A stretch of 64,000 nucleotides of DNA from Shewanella sp. 1CM18E (lineage in GTDB: Bacteria > Pseudomonadota > Gammaproteobacteria > Enterobacterales > Shewanellaceae). Each line of letters starts with the position of its first letter. The first letter of the stretch is position 1. The stretch spans positions 62,001-126,000 of the forward strand of contig NZ_JALNTW010000008.1 in NCBI RefSeq assembly GCF_023161665.1. The letters run 5' to 3'. Positions 1-9,304 of the stretch are shown in pieces. A program made the translations under genes and the position numbers. The notes beneath the pieces are model-generated. The model saw only the letters and a program-made list of their open reading frames with translations. It searched no databases and was not told where the DNA came from.

Positions 1-1
1 G

Positions 2-469
2 GTATCATGTAAGTCTATGGTGCCAACAATTATCTCCCTTGGCGCATCTGTGCCTATGGTCAAAATCTTCCTAAATTCAGGTGAAAACACCTCTGGATTA
101 GCCTCTATGCCTGTGGCACTTGCTGATACCTTGGCAAACAGCATGGGGGCGGTGTGGGCTTGGGTTTCACCGATTGTTGGCATATTTGGCGCCTTTCTGT
201 CTGGTTCCGCCACCTTCTCAAACATGATGTTCTCAGGGCTGCAATATAGCGTTGCTGACAATATTGGTGCTAACCATGCACTTATTCTGGCTATGCAAGG
301 CATTGGCGCTAACGCAGGTAACATGATGTGCGTAATGAATGTTGTGGCAGCGGCAACGGTTGTGGGAATGGCTGGACGTGAATCAGAGATTATCCGTAAA
401 ACCATGCCAGTCGCCTTAGGCTATGCTTTAGTCGCGGGTACGATTGCGGCGCTTTGGGGAGGCTTTTAG
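2..469 (+). CDS. lldP: L-lactate permease LldP, C-terminal part (5' truncated by window edge)
   Basis: The reading frame is open from base 2 and ends with TAG at 469, leaving 155 residues of a larger membrane protein. The visible part is hydrophobic and carries the LctP/LldP C-terminal signature: FLSGSATFSNMMFSGLQYSV followed by NAGNMMCVMNVVAAATVVG and a last membrane helix before the stop. LctP-family proteins import lactate or glycolate with protons across the inner membrane. The lactate dehydrogenase genes that follow on the same strand support lactate as substrate. The start and most transmembrane helices lie outside the window. Confidence 0.9.
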   Translation, partial: VSCKSMVPTIISLGASVPMVKIFLNSGENTSGLASMPVALADTLANSMGAVWAWVSPIVGIFGAFLSGSATFSNMMFSGLQYSVADNIGANHALILAMQGIGANAGNMMCVMNVVAAATVVGMAGRESEIIRKTMPVALGYALVAGTIAALWGGF

Positions 470-522
470 CTCTCCTCCCCTATACCAAGCAATTTAAATT
501 AAAAACAAAATAATAATATCGA

Positions 523-545
523 AAAGCCGCATAAGCAGCGGCTTT
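523..545 (+). terminator. hairpin after lldP
   Basis: AAAGCCGC (523-530) pairs with GCGGCTTT (538-545) around a 7-base loop. Only a weak T-run follows, so it may be an attenuating hairpin between lldP and dld rather than a full stop. Confidence 0.5.
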
Positions 546-577
546 GTTCACCCAAATTAAGTGTGTGAGAAAAGTTA

Positions 578-3397
578 ATGTCGATTAATTATGAAGCAGT
601 ATTAAGAGATTTACGTAAGCAAGTCGGTGAAAACGCAGCAACCAATGATCCTGTGCGCCGTTTTGCTTGGTCAACCGATGCCAGTTACTTTCGAATCGTG
701 CCTGAAATCGTGGTGCACGCCGATACCTTAGAGCAAGCTAAACGTACCTTAGCCATCGCCCGTACTTATGGCGCACCGGTGACGTTTCGCGCTGCGGGTA
801 CCAGCCTTTCAGGCCAAGCAATTGGTGAAGGTATTTTGCTCATTCTTGGCCACGATGGTTTTAGAACATTAACCGTTAGCGAAGATGCGTCACAAATCAC
901 CTTAGGTACTGCCGTTATTGGCGCCGATGCCAACGCGGTTTTAAAGCCATTAAATAAGAAGATTGGCCCCGACCCTGCCACCCTTGCCTCTGCAAAAATT
1001 GGCGGTATCGTCTCGAACAATGCCTCGGGCATGTGCTGTGGTACCGCGCAAAACAGTTACCAAACTATCGCTTCAGCCAAATTGCTGTTTGCCGACGGCA
1101 CAGAACTTGATACTGGCTGTGAAACATCAAAAGCGGCGTTTAGCCAGTCGCACCCACAGCTTATACAAGAGCTAATTGAACTGGCGCAGTTAACGGTTAA
1201 TAACACCACGCTTGCTGCACGAATTCGCAAAAAATTCTCCATTAAAAACACCACAGGCTATAGCCTTAATGCCTTAGTGGATTTTAGCGACCCTTTTGAG
1301 CTCATCAATCATTTAATTGTGGGCGCAGAAGGTACGCTAGCATTTGTTGAAGAAGTGACTTACAACACCGTTGATGAAGCGCGTTTCAAAGCATCTGCCA
1401 TGGCGGTATTTTTCAATATGGAAGATGCCGCGCGTGCTATTCCACCTCTCGTTGGCGATAGCGTGGCCGCGGCAGAGTTGCTGGACTGGGCATCTATTAA
1501 AGCGGTAACCGGTAAAGCGGGCATGCCTGAATGGTTAACCCAGTTACCTGAAGGCGCATCTATTTTATTAATTGAATCTCGCGCAAATGATAAAGCCACG
1601 TTAGACCGCTACACCCAAGACGTTATCGCCAAGCTTGCGCATATTGAAACTGAGCGCCCTATAACCTTCAGTGATGACCCTGCTGTATTTGGTCAATACT
1701 GGGCAATGCGCTCAGGTTTGTTCCCAATTATTGGCGGTGAGCGCCCTAAAGGCACCTCGGTGATTATTGAAGATGTGGCTTTTGAACTGGAACACTTAGC
1801 CGCAGCAGCTAATGATTTGACCGAGTTATTCCATAAGCATAATTATCCTGAAGGGGTTATTTACGGTCACGCGCTTGCGGGGAACTTCCACTTTATTATC
1901 ACCCCAACGTTTAACTCGCAGACTGACATTGAGCGCTTCCACGCCTTTATGCAAGACGTTGCCGAAATGGTGATTAATAAGTATGACGGCTCAATGAAAG
2001 CCGAGCATGGCACAGGCCGCGCTGTCGCGCCTTTTGTTGAAATGGAATGGGGTAGCGATGCTTATACCTTAATGAAGCGTATTAAGCAGCTCTTTGACCC
2101 TGAAGGATTACTAAACCCAGGGGTTATTCTTAATGATGATAGCCAAATTCACGTTAAGAATATCAAGCCTTGCCCTGTCGTCGATGACTTAATCGATAAG
2201 TGTATTGAATGCGGTTTCTGCGAAAAAAGTTGCCCTACATCGGCACTTAATATGTCGCCGCGTCAGCGTATTGCAACCTTGCGTGAGATTGAACGTTTAG
2301 AGCAATCGGGCGATAAACAAGCTGCAAGTGAAATGCGCGCTGCAGCCAAATATGATGTGGTTGATACCTGCGCCGCCTGTCAGCTTTGTACTATCGCCTG
2401 CCCGGTTGATAACAGCATGGGCAACCTGGTGCGCAAACTCAGAACGCCTTACATCAGCACCACTGAACAAAAGGTGTTGGATTTTCAAGCCAAACATTTT
2501 GGCGCTGTAAACCAAGTCATTAGCACAGGATTCAATGCCCTTGGCACAGTCCATAAAATTACTGGCAGCGCTATTACTGGCGCAATAATGAAAGCAGGCC
2601 GGGTAGTCAGTAAAGAAGTCCCGTACTGGAACCCAGATTTTCCAAAAGGCGGCAAACTGCCGACACTTAGAGCGCCAATTCCCGGCCAAGAAACCGTGGT
2701 TTACTTCCCGGCCTGTGGTGGCCGTACTTTTGGCCCTACGCCAAAAGATCCAGATAATCGCAGCTTGCCTGAAGTGGTGGTAACTTTACTTGAGCGCTCT
2801 GGTTATAACGTGATCACCCCAGAGAAAACTCGCGACTTATGTTGTGGTCAAATGTGGGAATCAAAAGGTGACTTCAAAAATGCGGACGCTAAACGCATAG
2901 AGCTAATTGAAGCGGTAGCCGCCATGACTCAGGGCGGCAAACTGCCGGTAATTATTGACGCTCTATCATGTACCTACCGTACGCTAGCGGGTGACAAATC
3001 GCTGACAGAAAAAGTAGAGATTGTCGATATGGTTGATTTCATCCACGACAAGCTACTTGATAAGCTCACCATCAATCGTAAAAAGCCAGCCGTTGCGCTG
3101 CACTTAGGTTGCAGCGCTCGCAAGATGCAGCTTGAACCGAAAATGGAAGCAATTATTGCGGCTTGTAGCGAGCAAACAGTTCGCCCTGCAGGTATTGATT
3201 GCTGTGGTTACGCCGGTGAAAAAGGTCTTTATAAACCAGAGATCAATGCCAGTGCCCTGCGTAACATTAAAAAACTCATTCCCGTGGATGTTAGTGAAGG
3301 CTACTACGCTAACCGCATGTGTGAAGTGGGCTTAACTCAGCACAGTGGCATTTCTTATCGTCACCTTGCGTATCTGTTAGAAGAGTGTACTCGTTGA
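578..3397 (+). CDS. dld: FAD/Fe-S D-lactate dehydrogenase (Dld-II type)
   Basis: This 939-residue protein combines an N-terminal FAD-binding oxidase domain with a C-terminal iron-sulfur region. The FAD domain shows FRAAGTSLSGQA near residue 70, GGIVSNNASGMCCG near 145 and GAEGTLAFVEEV near 250. Two ferredoxin-like clusters follow, CIECGFCEKSCP near 545 and CAACQLCTIACP near 598. Two CCG-type motifs, CCGQMWES near 754 and DCCGYAGEKG near 875, end the protein. This architecture matches the Shewanella respiratory D-lactate dehydrogenase Dld-II, which oxidises D-lactate to pyruvate and passes electrons to quinones. Its place between lldP and lldEFG fits. A GAGAAAAG stretch precedes the ATG. The substrate is inferred from family and context. 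Confidence 0.93.
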   Translation: MSINYEAVLRDLRKQVGENAATNDPVRRFAWSTDASYFRIVPEIVVHADTLEQAKRTLAIARTYGAPVTFRAAGTSLSGQAIGEGILLILGHDGFRTLTVSEDASQITLGTAVIGADANAVLKPLNKKIGPDPATLASAKIGGIVSNNASGMCCGTAQNSYQTIASAKLLFADGTELDTGCETSKAAFSQSHPQLIQELIELAQLTVNNTTLAARIRKKFSIKNTTGYSLNALVDFSDPFELINHLIVGAEGTLAFVEEVTYNTVDEARFKASAMAVFFNMEDAARAIPPLVGDSVAAAELLDWASIKAVTGKAGMPEWLTQLPEGASILLIESRANDKATLDRYTQDVIAKLAHIETERPITFSDDPAVFGQYWAMRSGLFPIIGGERPKGTSVIIEDVAFELEHLAAAANDLTELFHKHNYPEGVIYGHALAGNFHFIITPTFNSQTDIERFHAFMQDVAEMVINKYDGSMKAEHGTGRAVAPFVEMEWGSDAYTLMKRIKQLFDPEGLLNPGVILNDDSQIHVKNIKPCPVVDDLIDKCIECGFCEKSCPTSALNMSPRQRIATLREIERLEQSGDKQAASEMRAAAKYDVVDTCAACQLCTIACPVDNSMGNLVRKLRTPYISTTEQKVLDFQAKHFGAVNQVISTGFNALGTVHKITGSAITGAIMKAGRVVSKEVPYWNPDFPKGGKLPTLRAPIPGQETVVYFPACGGRTFGPTPKDPDNRSLPEVVVTLLERSGYNVITPEKTRDLCCGQMWESKGDFKNADAKRIELIEAVAAMTQGGKLPVIIDALSCTYRTLAGDKSLTEKVEIVDMVDFIHDKLLDKLTINRKKPAVALHLGCSARKMQLEPKMEAIIAACSEQTVRPAGIDCCGYAGEKGLYKPEINASALRNIKKLIPVDVSEGYYANRMCEVGLTQHSGISYRHLAYLLEECTR

Positions 3398-3429
3398 TAA
3401 CCAACGTAAAATAAGCGTATCAACCTCCT

Positions 3430-3454
3430 ATTAGGGGCAAATCTTGCCCCTAAT
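3430..3454 (+). terminator. terminator after dld
   Basis: ATTAGGGGCAA and TTGCCCCTAAT form a perfect 11-bp stem with a 3-base loop, 33 bases after the dld stop. A T-rich tail (CTTCTT) follows. It suggests that lldEFG has its own promoter. Confidence 0.7.
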
Positions 3455-3509
3455 CTTCTTCGCTGGTATAAGCCTTCAGCTCACACCTTATTTTACTACC
3501 CACTTTTAG

Positions 3510-3570
3510 ATATCTATTTGTAATAAAACCCTCAAACTAATTAAATTAGCCATTTAATACAAATAGATAT
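3510..3570. promoter_or_regulatory. 13-bp inverted repeat upstream of lldEFG
   Basis: ATATCTATTTGTA (3510-3522) is exactly repeated in inverse as TACAAATAGATAT (3558-3570), with 35 bases between. It lies in the 382-base gene-free stretch between dld and lldE, which otherwise holds AT-rich sequence and the dld terminator. The spacing resembles paired half-operators for a lactate-responsive regulator, but no regulator is identified. Confidence 0.4.
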
Positions 3571-3779
3571 GTTATTTTCATTTTTGCAAAAATCATAGAT
3601 CTTATTTACTAAATTAGCACTACTTTTTACAAGGTTATCGGCCTATATTTGAACAATAAATAAAAGCGAATAACCAGTGTCTGCTCATCGAGCCGGACTT
3701 TTTGTGGTTACTTTTTACACTCAACAACTAGGGTAAGAGATCGCTAATAATGTCAGCCCGAATAGATGAGAAAAACACA

Positions 3780-4523
3780 ATGAAGATAGCACTTTTCATT
3801 CCATGTCTAGTCAATCAAATGGTGCCAGAGGTTGGGATCGCAACCTTAGAGCTACTCGAAAAACTCGGACACCAAGTCATACTGCCAAAAGGGCAAACAT
3901 GTTGTGGCCAACCAATGACTAACTCCGGCTGTTACAACGAAGCCAAAAAAACCACCTTAAAGCTGCTTAATGCATTTAAAGGTGTCGAATGCGACGCTAT
4001 CGTCTGTCCTGCCGCCTCTTGTCTTGTTGCCGCGAAAGAGAATTTTCATGAGTTTGACTCAAGCCCAGAAGCACAAGCTGTGATTGATAAGTTGTACGAA
4101 CTCACTGAGTTTCTGCATGATGTGTCTCCAATCCCTGCATTTAGCAAACCTTTTCCGCACAAAATCAGTCTACAAATGAGCTGCCATGGTATTCGCATGC
4201 TTGACTTAGCGACCCCTAGCGAGCAGATGGGACCACGAACAAATAAATTTGAGGCCGTGCTTGCTGCGATACCAGAAATCGAAATTGTTTATCCTGAACG
4301 CCGCGATGAGTGCTGTGGTTTTGGTGGAACTTTTGCCCTAGATGAAGGTGCCGTATCAGCCAAAATGGGCAAAGATAAAGCTCAAGCGCATGCTGAAACC
4401 GGAGCAGCTTATGCCGTTGGATTCGACCCTTCTTGCTTACTGCATATTGATGGCATGGTGAGAAGGCAGAAACTGCCGATTGAAACTCGTCATATCGCTC
4501 AAATCATCAACGCTGCGCTTTAG
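3780..4523 (+). CDS. lldE: L-lactate dehydrogenase complex subunit LldE (LutA)
   Basis: This 247-residue protein has the two CCG (DUF224) cysteine motifs of LldE/LutA: QTCCGQPMTNSG near residue 42 and DECCGFGGTFA near 177, plus a CLL-containing segment near the C-terminus. LldEFG is a cytoplasmic iron-sulfur complex that oxidises L-lactate to pyruvate. The ATG at 3780 is preferred because the family starts directly with the MKIALFIPC strand. An upstream in-frame ATG at 3750 would add ten unconserved residues and has a similar weak ribosome site. It begins the lldE-lldF-lldG operon, with 8 bases between its stop and the next start. Confidence 0.92.
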   Translation: MKIALFIPCLVNQMVPEVGIATLELLEKLGHQVILPKGQTCCGQPMTNSGCYNEAKKTTLKLLNAFKGVECDAIVCPAASCLVAAKENFHEFDSSPEAQAVIDKLYELTEFLHDVSPIPAFSKPFPHKISLQMSCHGIRMLDLATPSEQMGPRTNKFEAVLAAIPEIEIVYPERRDECCGFGGTFALDEGAVSAKMGKDKAQAHAETGAAYAVGFDPSCLLHIDGMVRRQKLPIETRHIAQIINAAL

Positions 4524-4531
4524 GAGTTAAT

Positions 4532-5905
4532 ATGTCTACTTCAACACCTGCGATACATGCTCAAAAAGCTGAGATATTTTGCCAAGATGAAGCCCGAGTT
4601 GATTGGCACTCTAAAGCACTTTGGGTGCTCAGAGAAAAGCGTGACCGCGCTGCGGGTAGCTTACCTGAATGGGAACAACTGCGCCAAATAGGTTCAGAGA
4701 TGAAGCTACATACACTAACCCATTTAGCGCAATACCTTGAAGAATTTGAGCAAAACTGCATACAGAACAATATTCAAGTTCACTGGGCCAAAGACGGCGC
4801 CGAGCACAACCGTATTGTGCACGACATTCTTGCTAAACATGATGTCAAAAAGCTAGTGAAATCTAAATCCATGCTCACCGAAGAGTGCCATATGAATCCC
4901 TATTTGGAACAACGTGGCATTGAAGTAATCGATACCGATTTAGGTGAACGCATTATTCAGCTATCTGGCCAGCCACCATCACATATTGTGGTACCGGCAA
5001 TTCATTTAAAAAAAGAGGAAGTCGGCGAATTATTTCACGACAAATTAGGCACTGATGCTGGCGCTTCAGACCCTCTTTATCTTACCCGCGCAGCGCGAGC
5101 GCATCTGCGTGAGCAATTCTTGTCGGCCGATGCAGCCATGACGGGTGTAAACATGGCGATTGCCGATAAAGGCGCGGTGGTCGTGTGCACCAATGAAGGT
5201 AACGCTGACATGGGTGCTAACCTACCTAAGCTGCAACTGCATTCGATGGGCATAGACAAGATAGTGCCAAATATTGATAGCGCTGCAGTACTGCTGCGCA
5301 CACTTGCTAGAAATGCCACTGGCCAGCCTGTCACCACTTACAGTTCTTTTTATCGCGGCCCACAAGATGGCGGCGAGATGCATGTGATTATTGTCGATAA
5401 CGGCCGTACCGATATGCTCAAAGACAAAATATTAGCAGAATCGCTAAAGTGCATTCGCTGCGGCGGCTGCCTAAATACTTGTCCGGTTTACCGCCGCTCT
5501 GGTGGTTACAGTTATAACTACACCATTCCCGGCCCGATTGGCATTGCGGTTGGTGCGAAGAGTGACGACACTAACTCAATTCCGTGGGCCTGTACTTTAT
5601 GTGGTAGCTGCTCTTATGTATGCCCAACTAAAGTGCCGCTAGATAAAATCATACATCATCACCGCCGACTAAAAGCCGAAGCGGGTAAATTACCATACGG
5701 TAAAGCTAGCTATATGCCGTTAGTTGGCAAATTTATGGCCAGCGAAACAGCACTAAATTGCTCGATGAGCATGGCTCGAACAGCGCTAAAAATATTGCCA
5801 GGCAGTTTATTGAAGCCTTTTTCTGGCGCATGGGGCAAGTACCGCGAATTACCAATAGCACCAAACTCAAGCTTTGAAGCTTGGTTTAAGAAAAACAGAG
5901 GTTAA
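4532..5905 (+). CDS. lldF: L-lactate dehydrogenase complex Fe-S subunit LldF (LutB)
   Basis: This 457-residue protein has an N-terminal LUD (DUF162) domain with the TEECHMNPYLEQRGIEV and GADMGANLP-type segments. It is followed by a ferredoxin-like region with two clusters, CIRCGGCLNTCP near residue 307 and CTLCGSCSYVCP near 354, and the conserved YTIPGPIG stretch between them. This is the LldF/LutB architecture, the electron-transfer subunit of the LldEFG L-lactate oxidase. A clear AGGAG lies 4-8 bases ahead of the ATG. It sits between lldE and lldG in the same order as other Shewanella lactate loci. Confidence 0.93.
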   Translation: MSTSTPAIHAQKAEIFCQDEARVDWHSKALWVLREKRDRAAGSLPEWEQLRQIGSEMKLHTLTHLAQYLEEFEQNCIQNNIQVHWAKDGAEHNRIVHDILAKHDVKKLVKSKSMLTEECHMNPYLEQRGIEVIDTDLGERIIQLSGQPPSHIVVPAIHLKKEEVGELFHDKLGTDAGASDPLYLTRAARAHLREQFLSADAAMTGVNMAIADKGAVVVCTNEGNADMGANLPKLQLHSMGIDKIVPNIDSAAVLLRTLARNATGQPVTTYSSFYRGPQDGGEMHVIIVDNGRTDMLKDKILAESLKCIRCGGCLNTCPVYRRSGGYSYNYTIPGPIGIAVGAKSDDTNSIPWACTLCGSCSYVCPTKVPLDKIIHHHRRLKAEAGKLPYGKASYMPLVGKFMASETALNCSMSMARTALKILPGSLLKPFSGAWGKYRELPIAPNSSFEAWFKKNRG

Positions 5906-5909
5906 TACT

Positions 5910-6479
5910 ATGTCTAGTAAACACGATATTCTTAACGCGCTAAAAAGCGCGGCTATTGCCCCGCAAGCTATGCCAGTTATTAACATCAGTCCACGTATTG
6001 ATGATTTAGTTGGTCAGTTTGAAACAAGCTTAAATACAGTTGCAGGCACTTTGCACCGTGATGGCGGCTTAGCTAAACTGCAAGCACAAGTTGATGAGCA
6101 TATTGCTAACGGCATGCAAATTATCTCTATGGTTGACGGTATTAGTGCTAATCGCCAAGTTACCGATACCGGCCACCAGCTAAAAGATATTGATTATGCG
6201 GTGATCCCTGGGGATCTAGCGGTTGCCGAGAACGGCGCAATTTGGGTCAACAATAAAAACCTTGGCCACCGTGTGACGCCATTTATCTGTGAGAATCTAT
6301 TTTTGGTTGTTGCAGCGAACAATATTGTGGCCAATATGCATCAAGCAGCGAGCCGTATAACGTTGGATTCAGGTGAGTTCGGTACTTTTATCGCAGGACC
6401 ATCTAAAACGGCTGATATTGAGCAAGCACTCGTTGTAGGTGCCCATGGTGCCTGTAGCCTTAACGTGTATTTGATTTAG
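5910..6479 (+). CDS. lldG: L-lactate dehydrogenase complex subunit LldG (LutC)
   Basis: This 189-residue LUD (DUF162) domain protein is the third subunit of LldEFG. Typical LutC features are visible: an IPGDLAVAENGAIWV segment in the middle, FICENLFLVV after it, and FIAGPSKTADIEQALVVGAH near the C-terminus. The ATG at 5910 is chosen because CAGAGG lies 7 bases upstream and it leaves only 4 bases after the lldF stop. A longer form starting inside lldF would add an unconserved basic stretch. The gene ends the lactate operon and is followed by a strong hairpin. Confidence 0.92.
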   Translation: MSSKHDILNALKSAAIAPQAMPVINISPRIDDLVGQFETSLNTVAGTLHRDGGLAKLQAQVDEHIANGMQIISMVDGISANRQVTDTGHQLKDIDYAVIPGDLAVAENGAIWVNNKNLGHRVTPFICENLFLVVAANNIVANMHQAASRITLDSGEFGTFIAGPSKTADIEQALVVGAHGACSLNVYLI

Positions 6480-6503
6480 TTAAAAGCCATAATTAAAAAA
6501 CAA

Positions 6504-6531
6504 AAAAGCCCTAATTTTAATTAGGGCTTTT
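6504..6531. terminator. bidirectional terminator between lldG and the TonB-domain gene
   Basis: AAAAGCCCTAATT and AATTAGGGCTTTT form a near-continuous palindrome with A- and T-runs on both sides, so it can stop transcription in both directions between two convergent genes. Confidence 0.85.
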
Positions 6532-6573
6532 CAATCTATCTACACAAAACAATACACTCTGACTAGCTCAGCT

Positions 6574-7704
6574 TTATCTTTTCTCGACATAGTAATCTAA
6601 CTGAACTGTCACGTCTTTGGCTTCAACCGCTTTGCCATCAACAAACTTAGGTGCATAACGCCACTGCTTTAATGCCAATAGTGATTCTTTCTTAAACTTA
6701 GTGCCACCTTGTGTGTCGGTAACCACAGGGTCTTTAACAAAGCCCATTTTGTCTATGGTAAAACTCATTGTTGTACTCCCAGATTTACCCGCTTTAAGGT
6801 AAGATATTGGGTAGTCTGGATTTTTACGGAACAGTGGGGTTGGCTCAATATCCTCTTTCCAAGGCTTCATACTACCAATCGCGATACAATGCTGAGTAGA
6901 CTTTTCACTTTCACCATCAAGCTCATAAATCTGTACTAACTTGGCATGAGCTGCCAGCTCGTAGGGGTGGTTATAATCAAGCTTTTGAAATTGCGTAATG
7001 ACACCTAAAAATAGCGCTTCGGATTCATCATAATCTTTTTCGGCAAAACGTACATTCGCTACTCTAAAACTATTGAGTACTCGCTTCATCGCATCTTCTG
7101 GCAGTAATTCACTGTAAATTTCATGGGCATCAAATGCATAATTGCGAACTTTACGAGTGTAAAAACTCGAGTTAACTAAACGCTCAAAATAAGCCATCTT
7201 AGTATCAGCTATTACCATTGCATTTTCAGAATCTTCGGCGATATCAAGTGCATCATCTAGATATTCACGAGCATATTTTTTACTGCTTGCGTCACTTAAT
7301 CCCAAAAGTGGATCAATAAGCTCAATGCCATCGTCACCATAACGCTCACGGTAAATTTTTAATGTCTCTTGGTAAAGCTCAAATGCCTGCGGTTGTAGAA
7401 GTTTTACTTTCTGTTTTACCTCTTTATCAAAGGTATTTTTAGGCATATTCGCAATTAATGCATTCGCAGCATTTAACGCTAAATTACCGGTATTAATGCT
7501 ATCAGCGCCAAACTTAGCCTTACCTAGCTCATAAGATTGCAAAGCATAACGCTCTATATCGGCTTTATTCTTGTCTGTTACTGCAGCTTGATAGGCTGAA
7601 TAAGCGTCGTTAAACTCAGTCGCATAAGTGGCTGTTGTTACTGTAAGCGCGCTCGTTAATATAGCTGCTTTTAATAGATTAGATTTTATTGAAGTCTTAA
7701 ACAT
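6574..7704 (-). CDS. exported TonB C-terminal domain protein with TPR-like N-region
   Basis: The 376-residue product starts with a signal peptide (residues 1-29, ending near TYA/TEF). A helical central part looks TPR-like, rich in short Y/A/L helices. The last 80 residues form a TonB C-terminal fold: YPISYLKAGKSG, SFTIDKMGFVKDPVV, LLALKQWRYAPKFVDG and a final VTVQLDYYVEK strand. Classical TonB has a membrane anchor and a Pro-rich spacer; both are missing, and no ExbB/ExbD genes are adjacent. It is therefore more likely a periplasmic protein using the TonB fold for binding than an energy transducer. It runs convergent to lldG and probably has its own promoter. Confidence 0.75.
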   Translation of the reverse strand: MFKTSIKSNLLKAAILTSALTVTTATYATEFNDAYSAYQAAVTDKNKADIERYALQSYELGKAKFGADSINTGNLALNAANALIANMPKNTFDKEVKQKVKLLQPQAFELYQETLKIYRERYGDDGIELIDPLLGLSDASSKKYAREYLDDALDIAEDSENAMVIADTKMAYFERLVNSSFYTRKVRNYAFDAHEIYSELLPEDAMKRVLNSFRVANVRFAEKDYDESEALFLGVITQFQKLDYNHPYELAAHAKLVQIYELDGESEKSTQHCIAIGSMKPWKEDIEPTPLFRKNPDYPISYLKAGKSGSTTMSFTIDKMGFVKDPVVTDTQGGTKFKKESLLALKQWRYAPKFVDGKAVEAKDVTVQLDYYVEKR

Positions 7705-7776
7705 GAAAAGTCCTTATTTCATCAAGCACTACTGCTATTGGATATGCTTGCTCCACTATCAATAGTTTAAATTTTA

Positions 7777-7797
7777 CTCATGCAACTTTCGCATGAG
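7777..7797 (-). other. hairpin in the leader of the TonB-domain gene
   Basis: CTCATGC and GCATGAG form a perfect 7-bp stem around a 7-base loop between the MATE gene stop and the TonB-domain gene start. There is no clear T-run, so its role is open. Confidence 0.3.
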
Positions 7798-7873
7798 GGA
7801 CAATGAAAATCAACAGCGGTTATTACAGTCACTAAGCGCCTATGTTTAATTAATGGCGTGTGTCGTTTTCTAC

Positions 7874-9247
7874 CTAAGCCATCAGCTTGCTATTAGTCCG
7901 TTTCATAACCCATGCCATCCACACCACTAAAATGGTGCTACAGGTAGCGAGTGAAATCCATACTCCTGTTACACCAAAAGCCCAAGCAAACACATACAAA
8001 ATGGCACTGAATAAAATAAGTTTTGCACCAGTTAAAATAGATGCTTCTTTTGAGTAATTAATTGCTTGGAAGAAAGATGCGCCAATTAGCAGCATGCCCT
8101 CCATAGGTAATCCCCAAAAATACCAACGCATACCTTCAGTGGCAATTGGAGTCAGTAGAGTATTATCTCCAGCAAAAATATACACAAATAGCTGCGGTAC
8201 TGAATAGATAAATACCAGCCCCAATGTTGCGCAAATTAAGGTCACTGAAAAGGCCAGTTTAAGCGTTTGCTTCACCCTATCGAAACGTTTAGCCCCCGCA
8301 TTAAAACTTAAAATTGGCTGCACACCAAATGCAATGCCTTCAAACAATAAATAGAAAAAAGCTTCGGTATAGCTCACCACACTATAGGCGGCCACATGTA
8401 AGGGGGTACCTACTTTTAAAAATGCCACGTTGTGCAGTGTCAGCACTACCGTTAGGTACATATTCATTAAAAAGCTTGGTATACCGACACGAATAATATT
8501 AATGCAGTGGTCCAACTTAAGCTTCATCTGCTCAAGGTTAATACCTAGTTCGGTTCGGCTTGAGAAAAAGTGCTGTAAACAAAGCGCCCCTGTTACCGCT
8601 TGAGAAATCATAGTAGCGATTGCAGCGCCCATTAAGCCGTAAGGAAAAACCACAATAAGTAGCCAGTCGAGAATAGTATTAAGCACGCCGCCTAAGATCA
8701 GTACAAAGGTGACAAAACCTGGGCGGCCGTCGTTACGTAAAAGCGCCGTAAACGCCATAGATACAATTGGAAATGTACCTAAGGCAAAATACCAAAATAG
8801 ATAATCATCAGCACTGTTGAGTATTTCTCCCTCAGCACCAAGCAACAACAAAATATCACGAGAAAAGTAGCAGCCAATCACCGTAGTGATAACACCAAAA
8901 ACCAGGCATAAACTAAAGGTATTACCTAATATTTTGCGTGCAATATGCGGCTCACCTTGGCCTTGATGTATTGATACTAAAGCAGCTCCCCCCATGCCTA
9001 GCGTTGCACCAATGGCATAAAGAATAGCGGCAATGGGATAGGCTAAAATCATCCCCGCTAAGCCGACTTCACCTAGGTAGTGACCAATGAACATGCCGTC
9101 AATGGTGACGTATATGCCAGTAACCAACATAGACAAAATAGTTGGAATACTATAACGCCAAAATAGTTTGTTAATTGGCTCGGTCACCATAGGTGACTCA
9201 CTGGCTTTTCGGCCGGCTTCAGCTTGTGTTAACACTATTTCGCTCAT
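7874..9247 (-). CDS. MATE-family multidrug/toxin exporter
   Basis: The 457-residue protein has about twelve membrane helices in two homologous halves. The N-terminal half begins with PINKLFWRYSIPTILSMLV, IDGMFIGHYLG and GATLGMGGAALVSIHQG, typical of the NorM/DinF/MepA (MATE) superfamily. The second half repeats the pattern in IPSFLMNMYLTVVLTLHNVA and FGVQPILSFNAGAKR, which is characteristic of the MepA-like branch. MATE proteins export cationic drugs or metabolites using sodium or proton gradients. The gene is 57 bases from the upstream COG0523 GTPase gene and could be cotranscribed with it. The substrate cannot be told. Confidence 0.88.
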   Translation of the reverse strand: MSEIVLTQAEAGRKASESPMVTEPINKLFWRYSIPTILSMLVTGIYVTIDGMFIGHYLGEVGLAGMILAYPIAAILYAIGATLGMGGAALVSIHQGQGEPHIARKILGNTFSLCLVFGVITTVIGCYFSRDILLLLGAEGEILNSADDYLFWYFALGTFPIVSMAFTALLRNDGRPGFVTFVLILGGVLNTILDWLLIVVFPYGLMGAAIATMISQAVTGALCLQHFFSSRTELGINLEQMKLKLDHCINIIRVGIPSFLMNMYLTVVLTLHNVAFLKVGTPLHVAAYSVVSYTEAFFYLLFEGIAFGVQPILSFNAGAKRFDRVKQTLKLAFSVTLICATLGLVFIYSVPQLFVYIFAGDNTLLTPIATEGMRWYFWGLPMEGMLLIGASFFQAINYSKEASILTGAKLILFSAILYVFAWAFGVTGVWISLATCSTILVVWMAWVMKRTNSKLMA

Positions 9248-9304
9248 GGATATCTCAACTTCTACTCTTAATCGGTTTACTTGTAATACATACTCATCAC
9301 TGAG

